This document shows positions 27,735 through 37,684 of a stretch of 64,000 bases of DNA, one piece after another; position 1 is the stretch's first letter, and every line of letters starts with the position of its first letter. Where the stretch lies: NCBI RefSeq assembly GCF_028283785.1, contig NZ_JAPWKB010000004.1, positions 124,001-188,000 on the forward strand. The letters are read 5' to 3'. Both the position numbers and the translations under genes were made by a program. The notes below the pieces were generated by a model. That model ran no database searches. It was given only the letters and a program-made list of their open reading frames with translations, and had not been told where the DNA came from. Source of the DNA: Paraburkholderia sp. (GTDB lineage Bacteria; Pseudomonadota; Gammaproteobacteria; Burkholderiales; Burkholderiaceae).

Positions 27735-28474
27735 TGACGGCGCTCCCCAAACTCGGCGCGATCTGGGTGTATCTGGAAGCGACGCCGCTGCTCGGCCTGA
27801 CGATCACGCTGATCGCCTATCTGATCGCCCAGACGATCTACGCGAAAGCACGCTTCAACCCGCTCGCCAATCCGGTGCTGATTGCGGTGGCGCTGCTCGT
27901 CGCGTTGCTCGAAGTCACGCATACGCCGTATCTGACGTATTTCGAGGGCGCGCAATTCGTCCACTTTCTGCTCGGCCCGGCGACCGTCGCGCTCGCGTTG
28001 CCGTTGTACCGGCAGTGGCCGAAGTTGCGGCGCGCGGCGTTGCCGCTGCTCGGCGGGCTGGTGGCGGGTTCGTTGACGGCGATCGTGTCGGCGGTCGGAA
28101 TCGCGGCGCTGTTCGGTGCGTCGTCGCAAACCATCGCGTCGCTCGCGCCCAAATCCGCGACCACGCCGATCGCGATGGCCGTTGCGACGGAGATCGGTGG
28201 AATTCCGTCACTGACTGCGGTGCTGGTGATTTCCACCGGCGTATTCGGCGCGGTATTCGCACGCTCGATTCTCAATCTGCTGCGTATCACCGAACCCGAA
28301 GTGCGTGGTTTCGCGCTCGGCATCGCGTCACACGGAATCGGCACCGCGCGCGCGTTTCAGGTCAGCGAGGAAATGGGTGCGTTCGCCGGTCTCGGCATGG
28401 GACTGAACGGCGTCTTCACCGCGTTCGTCGTGCCGGTACTGATGCCGGTGATCGCGGGCTGGCTGGTTCGCTGA
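27731..28474 (+). CDS. CidB/LrgB-family membrane protein
   Basis: 247 residues from the ATG at 27731 (a second ATG follows at once). It has multiple helices and the family motifs LAPKSATTPIAMAVATEIGG and FALGIASHGIGTARAFQ. It is paired with the CidA/LrgA-like protein by a four-base overlap. Together they form the usual two-component holin/antiholin-like or organic-acid transport pair. No LytTR or LysR regulator lies next to them. Confidence 0.9.
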   Translation: MMTALPKLGAIWVYLEATPLLGLTITLIAYLIAQTIYAKARFNPLANPVLIAVALLVALLEVTHTPYLTYFEGAQFVHFLLGPATVALALPLYRQWPKLRRAALPLLGGLVAGSLTAIVSAVGIAALFGASSQTIASLAPKSATTPIAMAVATEIGGIPSLTAVLVISTGVFGAVFARSILNLLRITEPEVRGFALGIASHGIGTARAFQVSEEMGAFAGLGMGLNGVFTAFVVPVLMPVIAGWLVR

Positions 28475-28568
28475 ACGGGTCGGCAACCGCACCCCGTCGT
28501 CGCGCGCCTTGCCGCGCGCGTCGACTTGATGGAAAGTAACGAAGCTTTCACCTCTCCCGACCGCGCTC

Positions 28569-29372
28569 ATGCACGAAATCGGCTCCGCGCTTCTGGTGTT
28601 TGTGCTGTTGCTGACCGCCACGCTGATTGGCGTGATCGTGCGTCCGCTGCTGCCGGAAGAGCACAAGAAGCACGAGACGGTGCAACTGGTTCAACTGGTG
28701 ATCGGAATGCTGGTGACATTCGCGGCGCTGGTGCTCGGTTTGATGACGGCGTCGGCGAAAAGCAGCTTCGACACAGCCAGCAACGACCTGCGCGCATACG
28801 CGGCGACGCTGATCGAACTCGACACGACCTTGCGCGAGTACGGCGGCGATACCGATTCCACCCGCCGTCTGCTGCGCGCGTACACGGCGGCCGCGATCGC
28901 GAATACATGGCCGTCCGAAACGCTGCCCAGCGGCGACGACTATCCGAAAGATCTGCCCGCACCGACGCAGCCCGACCGGCTGGAAAACACGCGGCTGGGC
29001 GATATGCTGAATCTGGCGGGTGTGGAGATGCGCAGGCTGAGCGCGCACGATTCGCTGCATCAAACCTTGCGCGACAACGGCAACGCGTTGTTCGCGCGCG
29101 CCGTCGATGCGCGCTGGAAACTGATCGAGGAAGCGCACAGTTCGATCTCGAAACCGTTCCTGCTGACGCTCGCGTTCTGGCTGGTGGTGATTTTTCTGAG
29201 CTTCGGGCTGATCACACCGCGCAATGCGCTGGCACTCGTGACGATCACGCTCGGCGCGGTGTCGATCGCGTCGGCGATTTACGTGATCGTCGATCTCGAC
29301 ACGCCGTTTTCCGGACCGATCATCATTTCAAGCCAGCCGATGCGCGATGCGCTCGCGCATATGCGTCGATAA
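28569..29372 (+). CDS. DUF4239 (bestrophin-like) membrane protein
   Basis: 267 residues. Two N-terminal helices (about 5-28 and 42-62, with VTFAALVLGLMTASAKSSFD), a soluble middle, and two C-terminal helices (about 198-245, with LTLAFWLVVIFLSFGLITPRNALA). This arrangement is that of the DUF4239 family, distantly like bestrophin anion channels. It follows the CidB gene by 94 bases and may be separate from it. Function is not established. Confidence 0.75.
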   Translation: MHEIGSALLVFVLLLTATLIGVIVRPLLPEEHKKHETVQLVQLVIGMLVTFAALVLGLMTASAKSSFDTASNDLRAYAATLIELDTTLREYGGDTDSTRRLLRAYTAAAIANTWPSETLPSGDDYPKDLPAPTQPDRLENTRLGDMLNLAGVEMRRLSAHDSLHQTLRDNGNALFARAVDARWKLIEEAHSSISKPFLLTLAFWLVVIFLSFGLITPRNALALVTITLGAVSIASAIYVIVDLDTPFSGPIIISSQPMRDALAHMRR

Positions 29373-29404
29373 CCTGCTTCGTCCGTTTCACGCGAGCGAC
29401 ACGC

Positions 29405-29947
29405 TCAAGGCGTGGTGGGCAATTCGCCCCACGCAATCAGGATCTTCTGGATGCTGCGCGCGTACGCGTCGCGCAGCTTCGGCGATTCCGAGTGGTACGC
29501 GCCGATTGCGGCCCACGTGTTGCCGTATTTGATCATCTTCTGCTTCAGCAACCACGCAGCGACATACACGTTGACGCACGGATCGGTCAGCGCACGATGC
29601 GGTACGCCTTGCCGGGCGAGCGCGCTGAAGTGAATCGAGTTGATCTGCGCCTGACCGACGTCGATCGAGCCGTTCGAGTTCTGATGAACCGCCGCCGCGT
29701 CGCCTTTCGATTCGTACCACGCGACCGCGCGCAGCACCTGCGGGTTCACGCCCTGATACGCGGCAGCTTCGTTGAAGCATTCCTTGCCGTCGGCGGCATA
29801 CGCGACGTTCGCGATCATCACGAGGAGCAGCGCCAGCGCGCTCACCATCGCGCCGCGCACCGCGCGCGCAACACGTCGGAACAGCGGCGCGCGCAGCGCC
29901 GCGAGGTCGGTTTTGATGAACATGGTTCTCTCGCGTACGGCCGTCAT
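29405..29947 (-). CDS. Lytic transglycosylase-like protein (IagB/VirB1 type)
   Basis: 180 residues from the ATG at 29947, which overlaps the upstream stop as ATGA; an ATG at 29923 with GAGAG nearby is equally possible. A signal helix (ALALLLVMIANVAYA) precedes one SLT domain: CFNEAAAYQGVNPQVLRAVAWYESKGD (catalytic Glu in YES), NGSIDVGQAQINSIHF and AAIGAYHSES. Members of this size locally open peptidoglycan for secretion systems or pili. It is the last of three overlapping small genes for envelope proteins. Confidence 0.85.
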   Translation of the reverse strand: MTAVRERTMFIKTDLAALRAPLFRRVARAVRGAMVSALALLLVMIANVAYAADGKECFNEAAAYQGVNPQVLRAVAWYESKGDAAAVHQNSNGSIDVGQAQINSIHFSALARQGVPHRALTDPCVNVYVAAWLLKQKMIKYGNTWAAIGAYHSESPKLRDAYARSIQKILIAWGELPTTP

Positions 29948-30297
29948 TTGTTCAGTGCCAGTTCGAGCTGGCGACCGATCGTATCGAGATACGCGCGCGA
30001 CGCGTCGGACACGACGAGCTTCGCTGCCGGATTGAAAATCCGGCGTTCCTGCGCCGGCGCAGACGATGCGCGCGACTTCTTCCTGAAGCGCGTCGCGGGT
30101 TTCGACGGCAACGGATCGGTGTCGTCGGCGCTGCCGGGCGGCAGCATCGCGAGCGTCGGCAGCGGCGGATACACCTTGTCGGCGGCGGCGGGGATCTGCA
30201 TGGCGCTTGCGCCGGACGGGCCGTCGGCGGCGAGCGAACCGGCCAGCGCGGAGCCGGCCATCAACAGTCCGGCGGTCAGGAGAAAGAGTCGGTACAT
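29944..30297 (-). CDS. Small exported protein of unknown function
   Basis: 117 residues from the ATG at 30297 (AGGA about nine bases upstream), opening with the signal peptide MYRLFLLTAGLLMAGSALAG. An in-frame ATG at 30372 would overlap the upstream stop as ATGA and add 25 residues ahead of the signal. After a Pro/Asp/Ser-rich linker and a basic patch (RFRKKSR), the end is FNPAAKLVVSDASRAYLDTIGRQLELALNK. I do not recognise the family. It sits between a lipoprotein and a lytic transglycosylase, which suggests an envelope-complex role. Confidence 0.6.
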   Translation of the reverse strand: MYRLFLLTAGLLMAGSALAGSLAADGPSGASAMQIPAAADKVYPPLPTLAMLPPGSADDTDPLPSKPATRFRKKSRASSAPAQERRIFNPAAKLVVSDASRAYLDTIGRQLELALNK

Positions 30298-30368
30298 CGG
30301 CTGGTTCCTGGCGAAGAGAGTCACGGGAAGATTGGCGGAGTGAAGCGTGGGGCGATGCGTGGCAGCGG

Positions 30369-30761
30369 TCATGGCGTCACCCGGATCGACACGCTGTACG
30401 GCTGGCCGAGGCCCGCCGTCTGATTTTCGAGGGTGATCTTCTGCGCGTGCTGCGCGGGCACGCCCTTCCAGATTGCCTGGTTCAGATAGGTGAAGTCCTG
30501 GCTCAAGGCGATGACGAGAATCGTCGTCGGCTTTTTCTGCGAGGCGGCGACTGCGCCGGCTTTGGCGAGCACGGCAGAGAGTTGCGGATCGCGTGCGCCG
30601 AGCGCGTCGGGCGGAATCGCGAATGTCATGACGTCGCCGGCTGCGGCCGATTTGTCGTTGCGGGCGGCATCGCCGGATTGCAACTGCGCGCATCCGGTCA
30701 TCGCAAGAAACACCAGAAAAATTGGAACCAGCCGCTTCACGCTTCCTCCATCAGTTTTCAT
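30369..30761 (-). CDS. Small lipoprotein of unknown function
   Basis: 130 residues with a lipoprotein signal: basic start, hydrophobic VPIFLVFLA and lipobox MTGC (Cys about 23). The mature part is mixed, ending with ITLENQTAGLGQPYSVSIRVTP, which reads like a small beta-rich domain. The family is not recognised. It is first in a compact three-gene set with a small exported protein and a lytic transglycosylase; the overlaps point to one transcript and a shared complex. Confidence 0.65.
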   Translation of the reverse strand: MKTDGGSVKRLVPIFLVFLAMTGCAQLQSGDAARNDKSAAAGDVMTFAIPPDALGARDPQLSAVLAKAGAVAASQKKPTTILVIALSQDFTYLNQAIWKGVPAQHAQKITLENQTAGLGQPYSVSIRVTP

Positions 30762-31402
30762 CGCTCATGCTCGTATTTCGGCAGGCCATGATCAAAACTT
30801 GATCTGACGAATACCTTTGAATTCAAAAAGAAAAAAGTTTTCCTCGATCAACGCAAACGATTGCGAAGCATGACGAATAAACCGGCGAATCCGGTGAAGT
30901 TGCCCTGCGAGTTTCGATCACGCACCACCGGTGGAAATCGGACCGGAGAGGTAAAACTTTCACGCCACGTTTAAATCGTACGAAACGCGTCGTTTCTGGC
31001 GCACCATAAAAAACCCACAACCTGAATTACGGTTGTGGGCGTTTTTAAAAAGCCTGATGATTGCGCAGCGGAGACCACTTGAAACATCGCGCTATGCGAT
31101 GTGAAAGCGAAAATTTCCGGGGAATGGCGGCTGACGGAATACGACGGTCATGAGCCGCGAATCGGCCATTGCACAAAGCACCCAGCAGCTTTTTGCGACA
31201 GATCCCGGAAAAAATTATGCCATAGCAGCGTCACCCGGAAGACGCGATAAATTGGGGACGTGTCAAACGCGCGTCTTTCAATTCGTTGCTGCGGATGTGT
31301 CACATGTTTGATATTGATTTTTCAACCGGAGCCCGATTCGCCGGTGTGGAATGTCGCGTGTATTTTCGACATGCCTTCGCAATCTGCGATATAAAAAAGA
31401 AA
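30762..31402. other. Gene-poor AT-rich intergenic region
   Basis: About 640 bases without a convincing ORF between the lipoprotein gene and the ssb terminator. It contains one strong hairpin terminator (31014-31046) with no annotated gene in front of it on either strand, leaving room for a short untranslated RNA. The lipoprotein promoter should lie at its left end. Confidence 0.5.
31014..31046. terminator. Orphan hairpin terminator
   Basis: CCCACAACC and GGTTGTGGG pair over an eight-base loop, with CGTTTTT after the stem on the plus strand and TTTTTTATGG on the minus strand. It could end a transcript in either direction, but no coding gene precedes it. Confidence 0.75.
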
Positions 31403-31430
31403 AACCCCGCACAAAGGCGGGGTTCTTTTT
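31403..31430. terminator. Terminator of ssb
   Basis: AACCCCGC-ACAAAG-GCGGGGTT, 8-bp stem with six-base loop, flanked by A- and T-runs on the two sides. It lies about 30 bases after the ssb stop codon. Confidence 0.85.
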
Positions 31431-31452
31431 AACTGCTTCGGATTATGCGAAG

Positions 31453-32001
31453 TTAGAACGGAATATCGTCGTCCATTTCGTCGAAGCCGCCGCCCGCCGG
31501 CGCGCTCGGGCGGCTCGAACCGCCGCCGCTGCCGCCACCCGCGTTGCCACGGCCACCGCCGCCGCCGCTGCTCATCGAACGACCGCCACCGCCGCCGCCG
31601 CTACGTTCCGACGACTCGCCACGGCTGTAACCGCCGCCTTCGTCACCGCCGCCCATGCCGCCGCCGCTGCGGGCGCCGAGCATCTGCATCTGGTCAGCGA
31701 TGATTTCCGTCGCGTAACGGTCGGTGCCGTCTTGCGCCTGATACTTGCGGGTGCGGATGCGCCCTTCGATGTACACCGACGAGCCCTTCTTCAGATACTC
31801 GTTGACGATCTCGGCCAGACGGCCGAAGAACGCCACGCGGTGCCATTCGGTCGCTTCCTTGAATTCGCCGCTCGCCTTGTCCTTGTACCGGTCCGTCGTC
31901 GCAAGGCGAATGTTCGCCACTGCGTCGCCGCTCGGAAGATAGCGGACTTCCGGTTCGGCGCCGAGGTTGCCGACGAGAATGACCTTGTTCACGGATGCCA
32001 T
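31453..32001 (-). CDS. ssb: Single-stranded DNA-binding protein
   Basis: 182 residues. The OB fold runs from [20 protein letters not shown] through [21 protein letters not shown] to about residue 110. A long Gly/Ser/Arg-rich disordered linker follows, and the tip is the acidic DDDIPF that binds partner proteins. It coats single-stranded DNA in replication, repair and recombination. It is next to an MFS gene and divergent uvrA, a neighbourhood shared by many Burkholderiales. Confidence 0.97.
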   Translation of the reverse strand: MASVNKVILVGNLGAEPEVRYLPSGDAVANIRLATTDRYKDKASGEFKEATEWHRVAFFGRLAEIVNEYLKKGSSVYIEGRIRTRKYQAQDGTDRYATEIIADQMQMLGARSGGGMGGGDEGGGYSRGESSERSGGGGGGRSMSSGGGGGRGNAGGGSGGGSSRPSAPAGGGFDEMDDDIPF

Positions 32002-32117
32002 GAGTTTCTCCTGTTGATTCCGTTACGGGCGGTGCGGCGCAGAGCGGTCAATCTTTCGGCCGGTGGCCGGAAGAACGCTGCGGATCAGCCCACCGCCTTG
32101 AGTTCCGATAAAGCCTG

Positions 32118-33308
32118 TCAGGCTTTGCGCGCGGGAGGCGCTTTCATCTTTGCGGCGATTATAAGCCAGCAGAATACGAGTCCCGAACACGCAAAGAAGA
32201 CGGCGCTCTCTCCATCTACCTTGAGCAACCAGCCGCCCAGCATCCCGCCCATTGCAAGACCGATGGACTGCGTGGTGTTGTACACGCCGGCAGCCGCGCC
32301 CTTGCGCGTGCCCGGCGCGAGTTTCGACACCAGCGAAGGCTGCGACGCCTCAAGAATATTGAAGCCGAGGAAGTACACGAAGAGGATCCCGGCCACACTT
32401 AGAATCGTATGCGGAGCGACGCCGAGTAACAACTGGCCGATCAGGATAAGCCCGATCGCCGACAGCAGCACGATCTTCATCTTGCCGCGTTTTTCAGCCG
32501 CGATAATGGCCGGAACCATCATCACGAACGCAAGACCCATCACCGGCAGGTACACCTTCCAGTGCGACGCGACCGGCAAGCCGCCGTCTTCGAGAATGCG
32601 CGGCACGACGAGGAACAACGCGGTTTGCGTCGCGTGCAGCACCAGCACGCCGAAATTGAGGCGCAGCAACTCGACGTTGTGCAGCACTTCGGAGAACGGC
32701 GCGCGCACGTGAACCGGCTTCGGCGCGCTCGGCACGACCCACAGCACGACGCCGATCGCGAGGATCGAGAACACGCCGACCAGCGTGAACAGACCGCTCA
32801 TGCCGACGTAGTGGAACACCACCGGCGCCCCGACGATCGCCACCGCGAACGACACGCCGATGCTGCCGCCGACCATCGCCATCGCCTTGGTGCGGTTTTC
32901 TTCGCGCGTCAGATCGGCGATAAACGCGATCACCGCCGACGACACCGCGCCCATCCCCTGGATCACCCGTCCGACGATGATCCACGTCATATCGTGCGCG
33001 CCCGCCGCAACGAAACTGCCGATCGCGAAGATCGCGAGGCCGATTGCGATCACCGGCTTGCGGCCGATCTTGTCGGACACCCAGCCGTAAAAGATATACA
33101 GCAACGATTGTGTGACGCCGTAAGCGCCGAGCGCAATCCCGACCAGCAACACGTTGTCGCCGCCGGGAATCGTCTTCGCGTAGATCGAAAACACCGGCAT
33201 GATCATGAACAGGCCCAGCATGCGGAGCGCGAAAATGGCCGCAAGTGACACGGTCGCGCGCATTTCAGGCGCGCTCATGCGTGAAGTAGTAGCAGATGGA
33301 TTGGACAT
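32118..33308 (-). CDS. MFS transporter (YajR-like, 12 helices)
   Basis: 396 residues from MSNPSATTS at 33308; further upstream codons have no family character. Twelve predicted helices. The motif A region is GWVSDKIGRKPV, with GRVIQGMGAVSSAVIAFIADLTREENR typical of DHA1/YajR-type transporters. There is no C-terminal ferredoxin-like domain of the YajR type. It is divergent from uvrA and upstream of ssb on the same strand. Substrate unknown. Confidence 0.87.
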   Translation of the reverse strand: MSNPSATTSRMSAPEMRATVSLAAIFALRMLGLFMIMPVFSIYAKTIPGGDNVLLVGIALGAYGVTQSLLYIFYGWVSDKIGRKPVIAIGLAIFAIGSFVAAGAHDMTWIIVGRVIQGMGAVSSAVIAFIADLTREENRTKAMAMVGGSIGVSFAVAIVGAPVVFHYVGMSGLFTLVGVFSILAIGVVLWVVPSAPKPVHVRAPFSEVLHNVELLRLNFGVLVLHATQTALFLVVPRILEDGGLPVASHWKVYLPVMGLAFVMMVPAIIAAEKRGKMKIVLLSAIGLILIGQLLLGVAPHTILSVAGILFVYFLGFNILEASQPSLVSKLAPGTRKGAAAGVYNTTQSIGLAMGGMLGGWLLKVDGESAVFFACSGLVFCWLIIAAKMKAPPARKA

Positions 33309-33574
33309 CGGGAACGTTTTTGGAATGAACTGGCGGCAGGTCAAACATGCGGTTCGGCGCTTCGGCCTGGAACCTGCTGTTGCGCTGGAAGGCTGCGATT
33401 GTGTGCGTCTTGCAGACGCAGCGAACGGCCTCATCTTGAAAGCACTCGCCGCGACACATGACCATCGCCCCGAAGCCCGCTGGACGGTTATTACAAGCTG
33501 TCAGCGAGCTGTCACGACGGTCTTGAAAAGTCGTTATAGTAGCAGGTTTAGCCTCTTCTTCTTTCCGTCAGGGC

Positions 33575-36460
33575 ATGGATCAACGCGTGGAACAAATCCG
33601 TATCCGTGGGGCTCGTACCCACAACCTGAAGAACGTCAGCCTCGATCTTCCGCGTCACAAACTGGTCGTCATTACCGGCTTGTCTGGCTCGGGAAAATCG
33701 TCGCTTGCCTTCGATACGCTCTATGCGGAAGGACAGCGGCGCTACGTCGAAAGTCTGTCCGCATACGCCCGGCAATTCCTGCAACTGATGGAGAAACCCG
33801 ACGTCGATCTGATCGAAGGATTGTCGCCTGCGATCTCGATCGAACAGAAAGCGACGTCGCACAACCCGCGTTCCACGGTCGGCACGGTCACGGAAATCCA
33901 CGACTATCTGCGGCTGCTGTTCGCGCGCGTGGGCACGCCGTACTGCCCCGACCACGAGATTCCGCTCGAAGCGCAAAGCGTGTCGCAGATGGTCGACGCG
34001 GCGCTCGCGCTGCCCGAAGACACCCGGCTGATGATCCTCGCGCCCGTGATCGCGAACCGCAAGGGCGAGCACGCCGAGCTGTTCGAGGCGATGCAGGCGC
34101 AAGGTTTCATCCGCTTCCGGGTGCGTTCGGGCGGCGGCACCGCGAACGAAGGCGAGGCAAAAATCTATGACGTCGACTCGCTGCCGAAGCTGAAGAAAAA
34201 CGACAAACACACCATCGACGTGGTCGTGGACCGGCTCAAGGTCCGCGACGATATGAAGCAGCGGCTGGCCGAATCTTTCGAAACCGCGTTGCGCCTCGCC
34301 GACGGCCGCGCGATCGCGCTCGAAATGGATACGGACAAGGAACATCTGTTCAGCTCGAAGTTCGCGTGTCCGATCTGCTCGTACTCGCTTCAGGAACTCG
34401 AACCGCGTCTGTTCTCGTTCAACAACCCGATGGGCGCGTGTCCGGAATGTGACGGCCTCGGCCAGATCACGTTCTTCGATCCGAAACGGGTGGTCGCGCA
34501 TCCGTCGCTGTCGCTGGCGGCGGGCGCGGTGAAGGGCTGGGACCGGCGCAACCAGTTCTACTTCCAGATGCTGCAGAGCCTCGCGGCGTTCTACGAATTC
34601 GATATCGACACCGCCGTCGAGGATCTGCCGGAAAAGGTCCGCAAGATCCTGCTGTTCGGCTCCGGCAAGCAGGCCATTCCGTTCTCTTATATGAACGAGC
34701 GCGGCCGCACGTCGATTCGCGAGCATGTGTTCGAAGGGATCATCCCGAATCTGGAGCGGCGCTATCGCGAGACGGATTCCGTCGCAGTCCGCGAAGAACT
34801 CGCGAAGTATCAGAACAATCAGGCGTGTCCGCATTGCGCCGGCACGCGCCTGCGCCGCGAAGCGAGATTCGTGCGGATCGGCAACGACGGCGACGCGCGC
34901 GGCATCTACGAAATCAGCGGCTGGGCGCTGCGCGACGCGCTCGGCTATTTCCAGACGCTGCGTCTGGAAGGCGCGAAACGCGACATCGCCGACCGCGTAA
35001 TCAAGGAAATCGTCGCGCGTCTGATGTTCCTGAACAACGTCGGGCTCGATTACCTGTCGCTGGAGCGCAGCGCGGAAACGCTGTCGGGCGGCGAAGCGCA
35101 GCGCATCCGGCTGGCGTCGCAGATCGGCTCCGGCCTGACCGGCGTGATGTACGTGCTCGACGAACCGTCGATCGGTCTGCATCAGCGTGACAACGACCGG
35201 CTGATCGCGACGCTCAAGCATCTGCGCGATCTCGGCAATTCCGTGATCGTGGTCGAGCACGACGAAGACATGATCCGGATGGCCGATTACGTGGTCGACA
35301 TGGGACCGGGCGCGGGCGAGCACGGCGGCATGGTGATCGCGGAAGGCACGCCGAAACAGGTCGAAGCCGACCCCGCGTCGATGACCGGCCAGTATCTGTC
35401 CGGCGCGCTCAATATCGAATATCCGGACGAACGCCGCTCACCCGACGAACGCCAGTTGCGAATCGTCGAGGCGTACGGCAACAATCTGAAGAACGTCACG
35501 CTCGATCTGCCGGTCGGCTTGCTGACCTGCATTACCGGCGTGTCCGGTTCGGGCAAGTCCACGCTGATCAACGACACGCTGTACCACGCGGTGTCGCAGC
35601 ATCTGTACGGATCGTCGACGGAGCCGGCGCCGTATGAATCGATCGAAGGCCTCGAACATTTCGACAAGGTCATCAATGTCGATCAATCGCCGATCGGCCG
35701 CACGCCGCGCTCGAACCCGGCCACGTACACGGGCCTCTTCACGCCGATCCGTGAACTGTTCGCCGGCGTGCCGTCCGCGAAGGAACGCGGCTACGACGTC
35801 GGGCGCTTCTCGTTCAACGTGAAAGGCGGACGCTGCGAAGCGTGTCAGGGCGACGGCGTGATCAAGGTGGAAATGCACTTTCTGCCGGACGTCTACGTGC
35901 CGTGCGACGTGTGCCACGGCAAGCGCTACAACCGCGAAACGCTCGAAGTCCAGTACAAGGGCAAGAGCATCAGCGAAGTGCTGGACCTGACGGTGGAGAA
36001 CGCATACGAGTTCTTCAAGCCGGTGCCGGTGGTCGCGCGCAAGCTGAAAACGCTGCTCGACGTGGGTCTGGGCTATATCCGTCTCGGCCAGTCGGCGACC
36101 ACGTTGTCGGGCGGCGAAGCGCAGCGCGTCAAACTATCGCTGGAACTGAGCAAGCGCGATACGGGTCGCACTCTGTATATCCTGGACGAACCCACAACAG
36201 GACTGCACTTTCATGACATCGCGTTGCTGCTCGAAGTGATTCATCGTTTGCGCGACCAGGGTAATACCGTGGTGATCATCGAGCATAATCTCGATGTAAT
36301 CAAAACTGCCGATTGGGTGATCGATCTTGGTCCCGAAGGCGGCGCCGGCGGCGGTCAGATCATTGCGCAAGGCACGCCGGAGCAAGTCGCGAAGTCGAAG
36401 GCAAGTTTTACCGGGAAATATCTGGCGCCGCTGCTCAAACGTGCGGCAGCCAGGAAATGA
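33575..36460 (+). CDS. uvrA: Excinuclease ABC subunit A
   Basis: 961 residues, full length. Two ABC ATPase halves: Walker [10 protein letters not shown] and GVSGSGKST, signatures [16 protein letters not shown] and [15 protein letters not shown], plus both zinc modules (CPICSYSL to CPEC, and CEACQGDGV to [10 protein letters not shown]). UvrA dimers scan DNA for bulky damage and load UvrB. No clear LexA box was found in the 266-bp divergent spacer. The start ATG at 33575 has only a weak CAGGG in front. Confidence 0.98.
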   Translation: MDQRVEQIRIRGARTHNLKNVSLDLPRHKLVVITGLSGSGKSSLAFDTLYAEGQRRYVESLSAYARQFLQLMEKPDVDLIEGLSPAISIEQKATSHNPRSTVGTVTEIHDYLRLLFARVGTPYCPDHEIPLEAQSVSQMVDAALALPEDTRLMILAPVIANRKGEHAELFEAMQAQGFIRFRVRSGGGTANEGEAKIYDVDSLPKLKKNDKHTIDVVVDRLKVRDDMKQRLAESFETALRLADGRAIALEMDTDKEHLFSSKFACPICSYSLQELEPRLFSFNNPMGACPECDGLGQITFFDPKRVVAHPSLSLAAGAVKGWDRRNQFYFQMLQSLAAFYEFDIDTAVEDLPEKVRKILLFGSGKQAIPFSYMNERGRTSIREHVFEGIIPNLERRYRETDSVAVREELAKYQNNQACPHCAGTRLRREARFVRIGNDGDARGIYEISGWALRDALGYFQTLRLEGAKRDIADRVIKEIVARLMFLNNVGLDYLSLERSAETLSGGEAQRIRLASQIGSGLTGVMYVLDEPSIGLHQRDNDRLIATLKHLRDLGNSVIVVEHDEDMIRMADYVVDMGPGAGEHGGMVIAEGTPKQVEADPASMTGQYLSGALNIEYPDERRSPDERQLRIVEAYGNNLKNVTLDLPVGLLTCITGVSGSGKSTLINDTLYHAVSQHLYGSSTEPAPYESIEGLEHFDKVINVDQSPIGRTPRSNPATYTGLFTPIRELFAGVPSAKERGYDVGRFSFNVKGGRCEACQGDGVIKVEMHFLPDVYVPCDVCHGKRYNRETLEVQYKGKSISEVLDLTVENAYEFFKPVPVVARKLKTLLDVGLGYIRLGQSATTLSGGEAQRVKLSLELSKRDTGRTLYILDEPTTGLHFHDIALLLEVIHRLRDQGNTVVIIEHNLDVIKTADWVIDLGPEGGAGGGQIIAQGTPEQVAKSKASFTGKYLAPLLKRAAARK

Positions 36461-36520
36461 CGCAGCGTCCGGACGACATTCCGCGCGCGGCGAAACCAGA
36501 GTCGGAGATGGAACCAAGCC

Positions 36521-37606
36521 ATGCGCAAGCGTAACGAGGCGCCCGATAACGGGCACGTGCAAGATCTGCGGCCTCGCCCGGTCAGGCTCACCAGCGACAT
36601 GAGCCTGCCAAAGCTGTCAGCAGTCGAAATCGGCAGCTACGTGATGATGCTGCTCGCGATGTGGGGTGTGCTGGAGTTGAAGCTGCTCGGCGCGATGCTC
36701 GCCGGAATGCTGGTGTTTCAGCTGGTGCACATGCTTTCACCGCGCATCGAAAAGCATATGTCGAGCAAGCGCGCGCGCTGGCTGTCGGTGGTGATTCTGT
36801 CCGCGGTGATCGTCGGCGTGCTGACGGGGCTGACGGTCGGCATCATCGAGCATTTCGAGAACGATGTACCGAGCGTGCAGAAGCTGCTCGATCAGGCCAT
36901 GCAGTTGATCGACCAGGCGCGCGGACGGATTCCGCAGTTCATCGCGTCGTCGTTGCCGGTCGACACCGAGCAGATGAAGGAAAAAGCCGCCGCGCTGATG
37001 CAGCAGAATGCCGGCATGTTGCAGCAAGGCGGCAAGAGCGCGGCGCGCGCGTTCACGCATATCCTGATCGGCATGATCATCGGTGCGATCATCGCGATCG
37101 GCGCGCAGCGGCAAATGCAGCGTCTGCCGCTGTCCACCGCCTTCGTCACGCGCGTGTCGCGCTTCGCCGACGCGTTTCGCCGGATCGTCTTCGCGCAGGT
37201 CAAGATCTCGGCGATCAATGCCGTATTCACCGGCCTGTTCCTGCTGATCTTCCTGCCGCTCTTCCATCAGCGTTTGCCGCTGTCGAAAACGCTGGTGCTG
37301 GTGACGTTTATCGTCGGTCTGCTGCCTGTCATCGGCAATCTGATCTCGAACACGATCATCGTCGCGGTGGCGCTGTCGGTCAGTTTTCCGGCGGCGGTCA
37401 CGGCGCTGATCTTCCTGATCCTGATTCACAAGCTCGAATATTTCCTGAACGCGCGTATCGTCGGTGGACAGATCGAAGCACGCGCGTGGGAATTGCTGGT
37501 CGCGATGCTGGTGATGGAAGCGGCGTTCGGCGTGCCCGGCGTGGTCGCCGCACCGATTTTCTATGCGTATCTCAAGCGTGAGCTGATCTATTTGCGGCTG
37601 GTTTGA
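36521..37606 (+). CDS. PerM/AI-2E-transporter-family membrane protein
   Basis: 361 residues from the ATG at 36521 (GGAA seven bases upstream); an internal ATG at 36599 is a possible alternative. About seven or eight helices with the family core TFIVGLLPVIGNLISNTIIV and the conserved C-terminal segment LEYFLNARIVGGQIEARAWELL. The family (UPF0118/DUF20) includes TqsA-like exporters and Na+/H+ antiporter-like proteins, so the substrate is uncertain. It follows uvrA by about 60 bases and ends in a strong terminator. Confidence 0.85.
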   Translation: MRKRNEAPDNGHVQDLRPRPVRLTSDMSLPKLSAVEIGSYVMMLLAMWGVLELKLLGAMLAGMLVFQLVHMLSPRIEKHMSSKRARWLSVVILSAVIVGVLTGLTVGIIEHFENDVPSVQKLLDQAMQLIDQARGRIPQFIASSLPVDTEQMKEKAAALMQQNAGMLQQGGKSAARAFTHILIGMIIGAIIAIGAQRQMQRLPLSTAFVTRVSRFADAFRRIVFAQVKISAINAVFTGLFLLIFLPLFHQRLPLSKTLVLVTFIVGLLPVIGNLISNTIIVAVALSVSFPAAVTALIFLILIHKLEYFLNARIVGGQIEARAWELLVAMLVMEAAFGVPGVVAAPIFYAYLKRELIYLRLV

Positions 37607-37633
37607 AACAGTCGATCGAATCGCGGTAGACGA

Positions 37634-37665
37634 AAAAAAGGCGGCGCATCTGCGCCGCCTTTTTT
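37634..37665. terminator. Bidirectional terminator
   Basis: GGCGGCGCA-TC-TGCGCCGCC flanked by six A and six T: a 15-bp stem with a two-base centre between the convergent PerM-type and TonB-receptor genes. Confidence 0.92.
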
Positions 37666-37684
37666 GTTTCCTGAACCCGCCCGA

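Noticed and set aside
33309..33574. LexA (SOS) box before uvrA
   Set aside because: No CTGT-N8-ACAG palindrome found in the divergent spacer, only partial CTGTC words.
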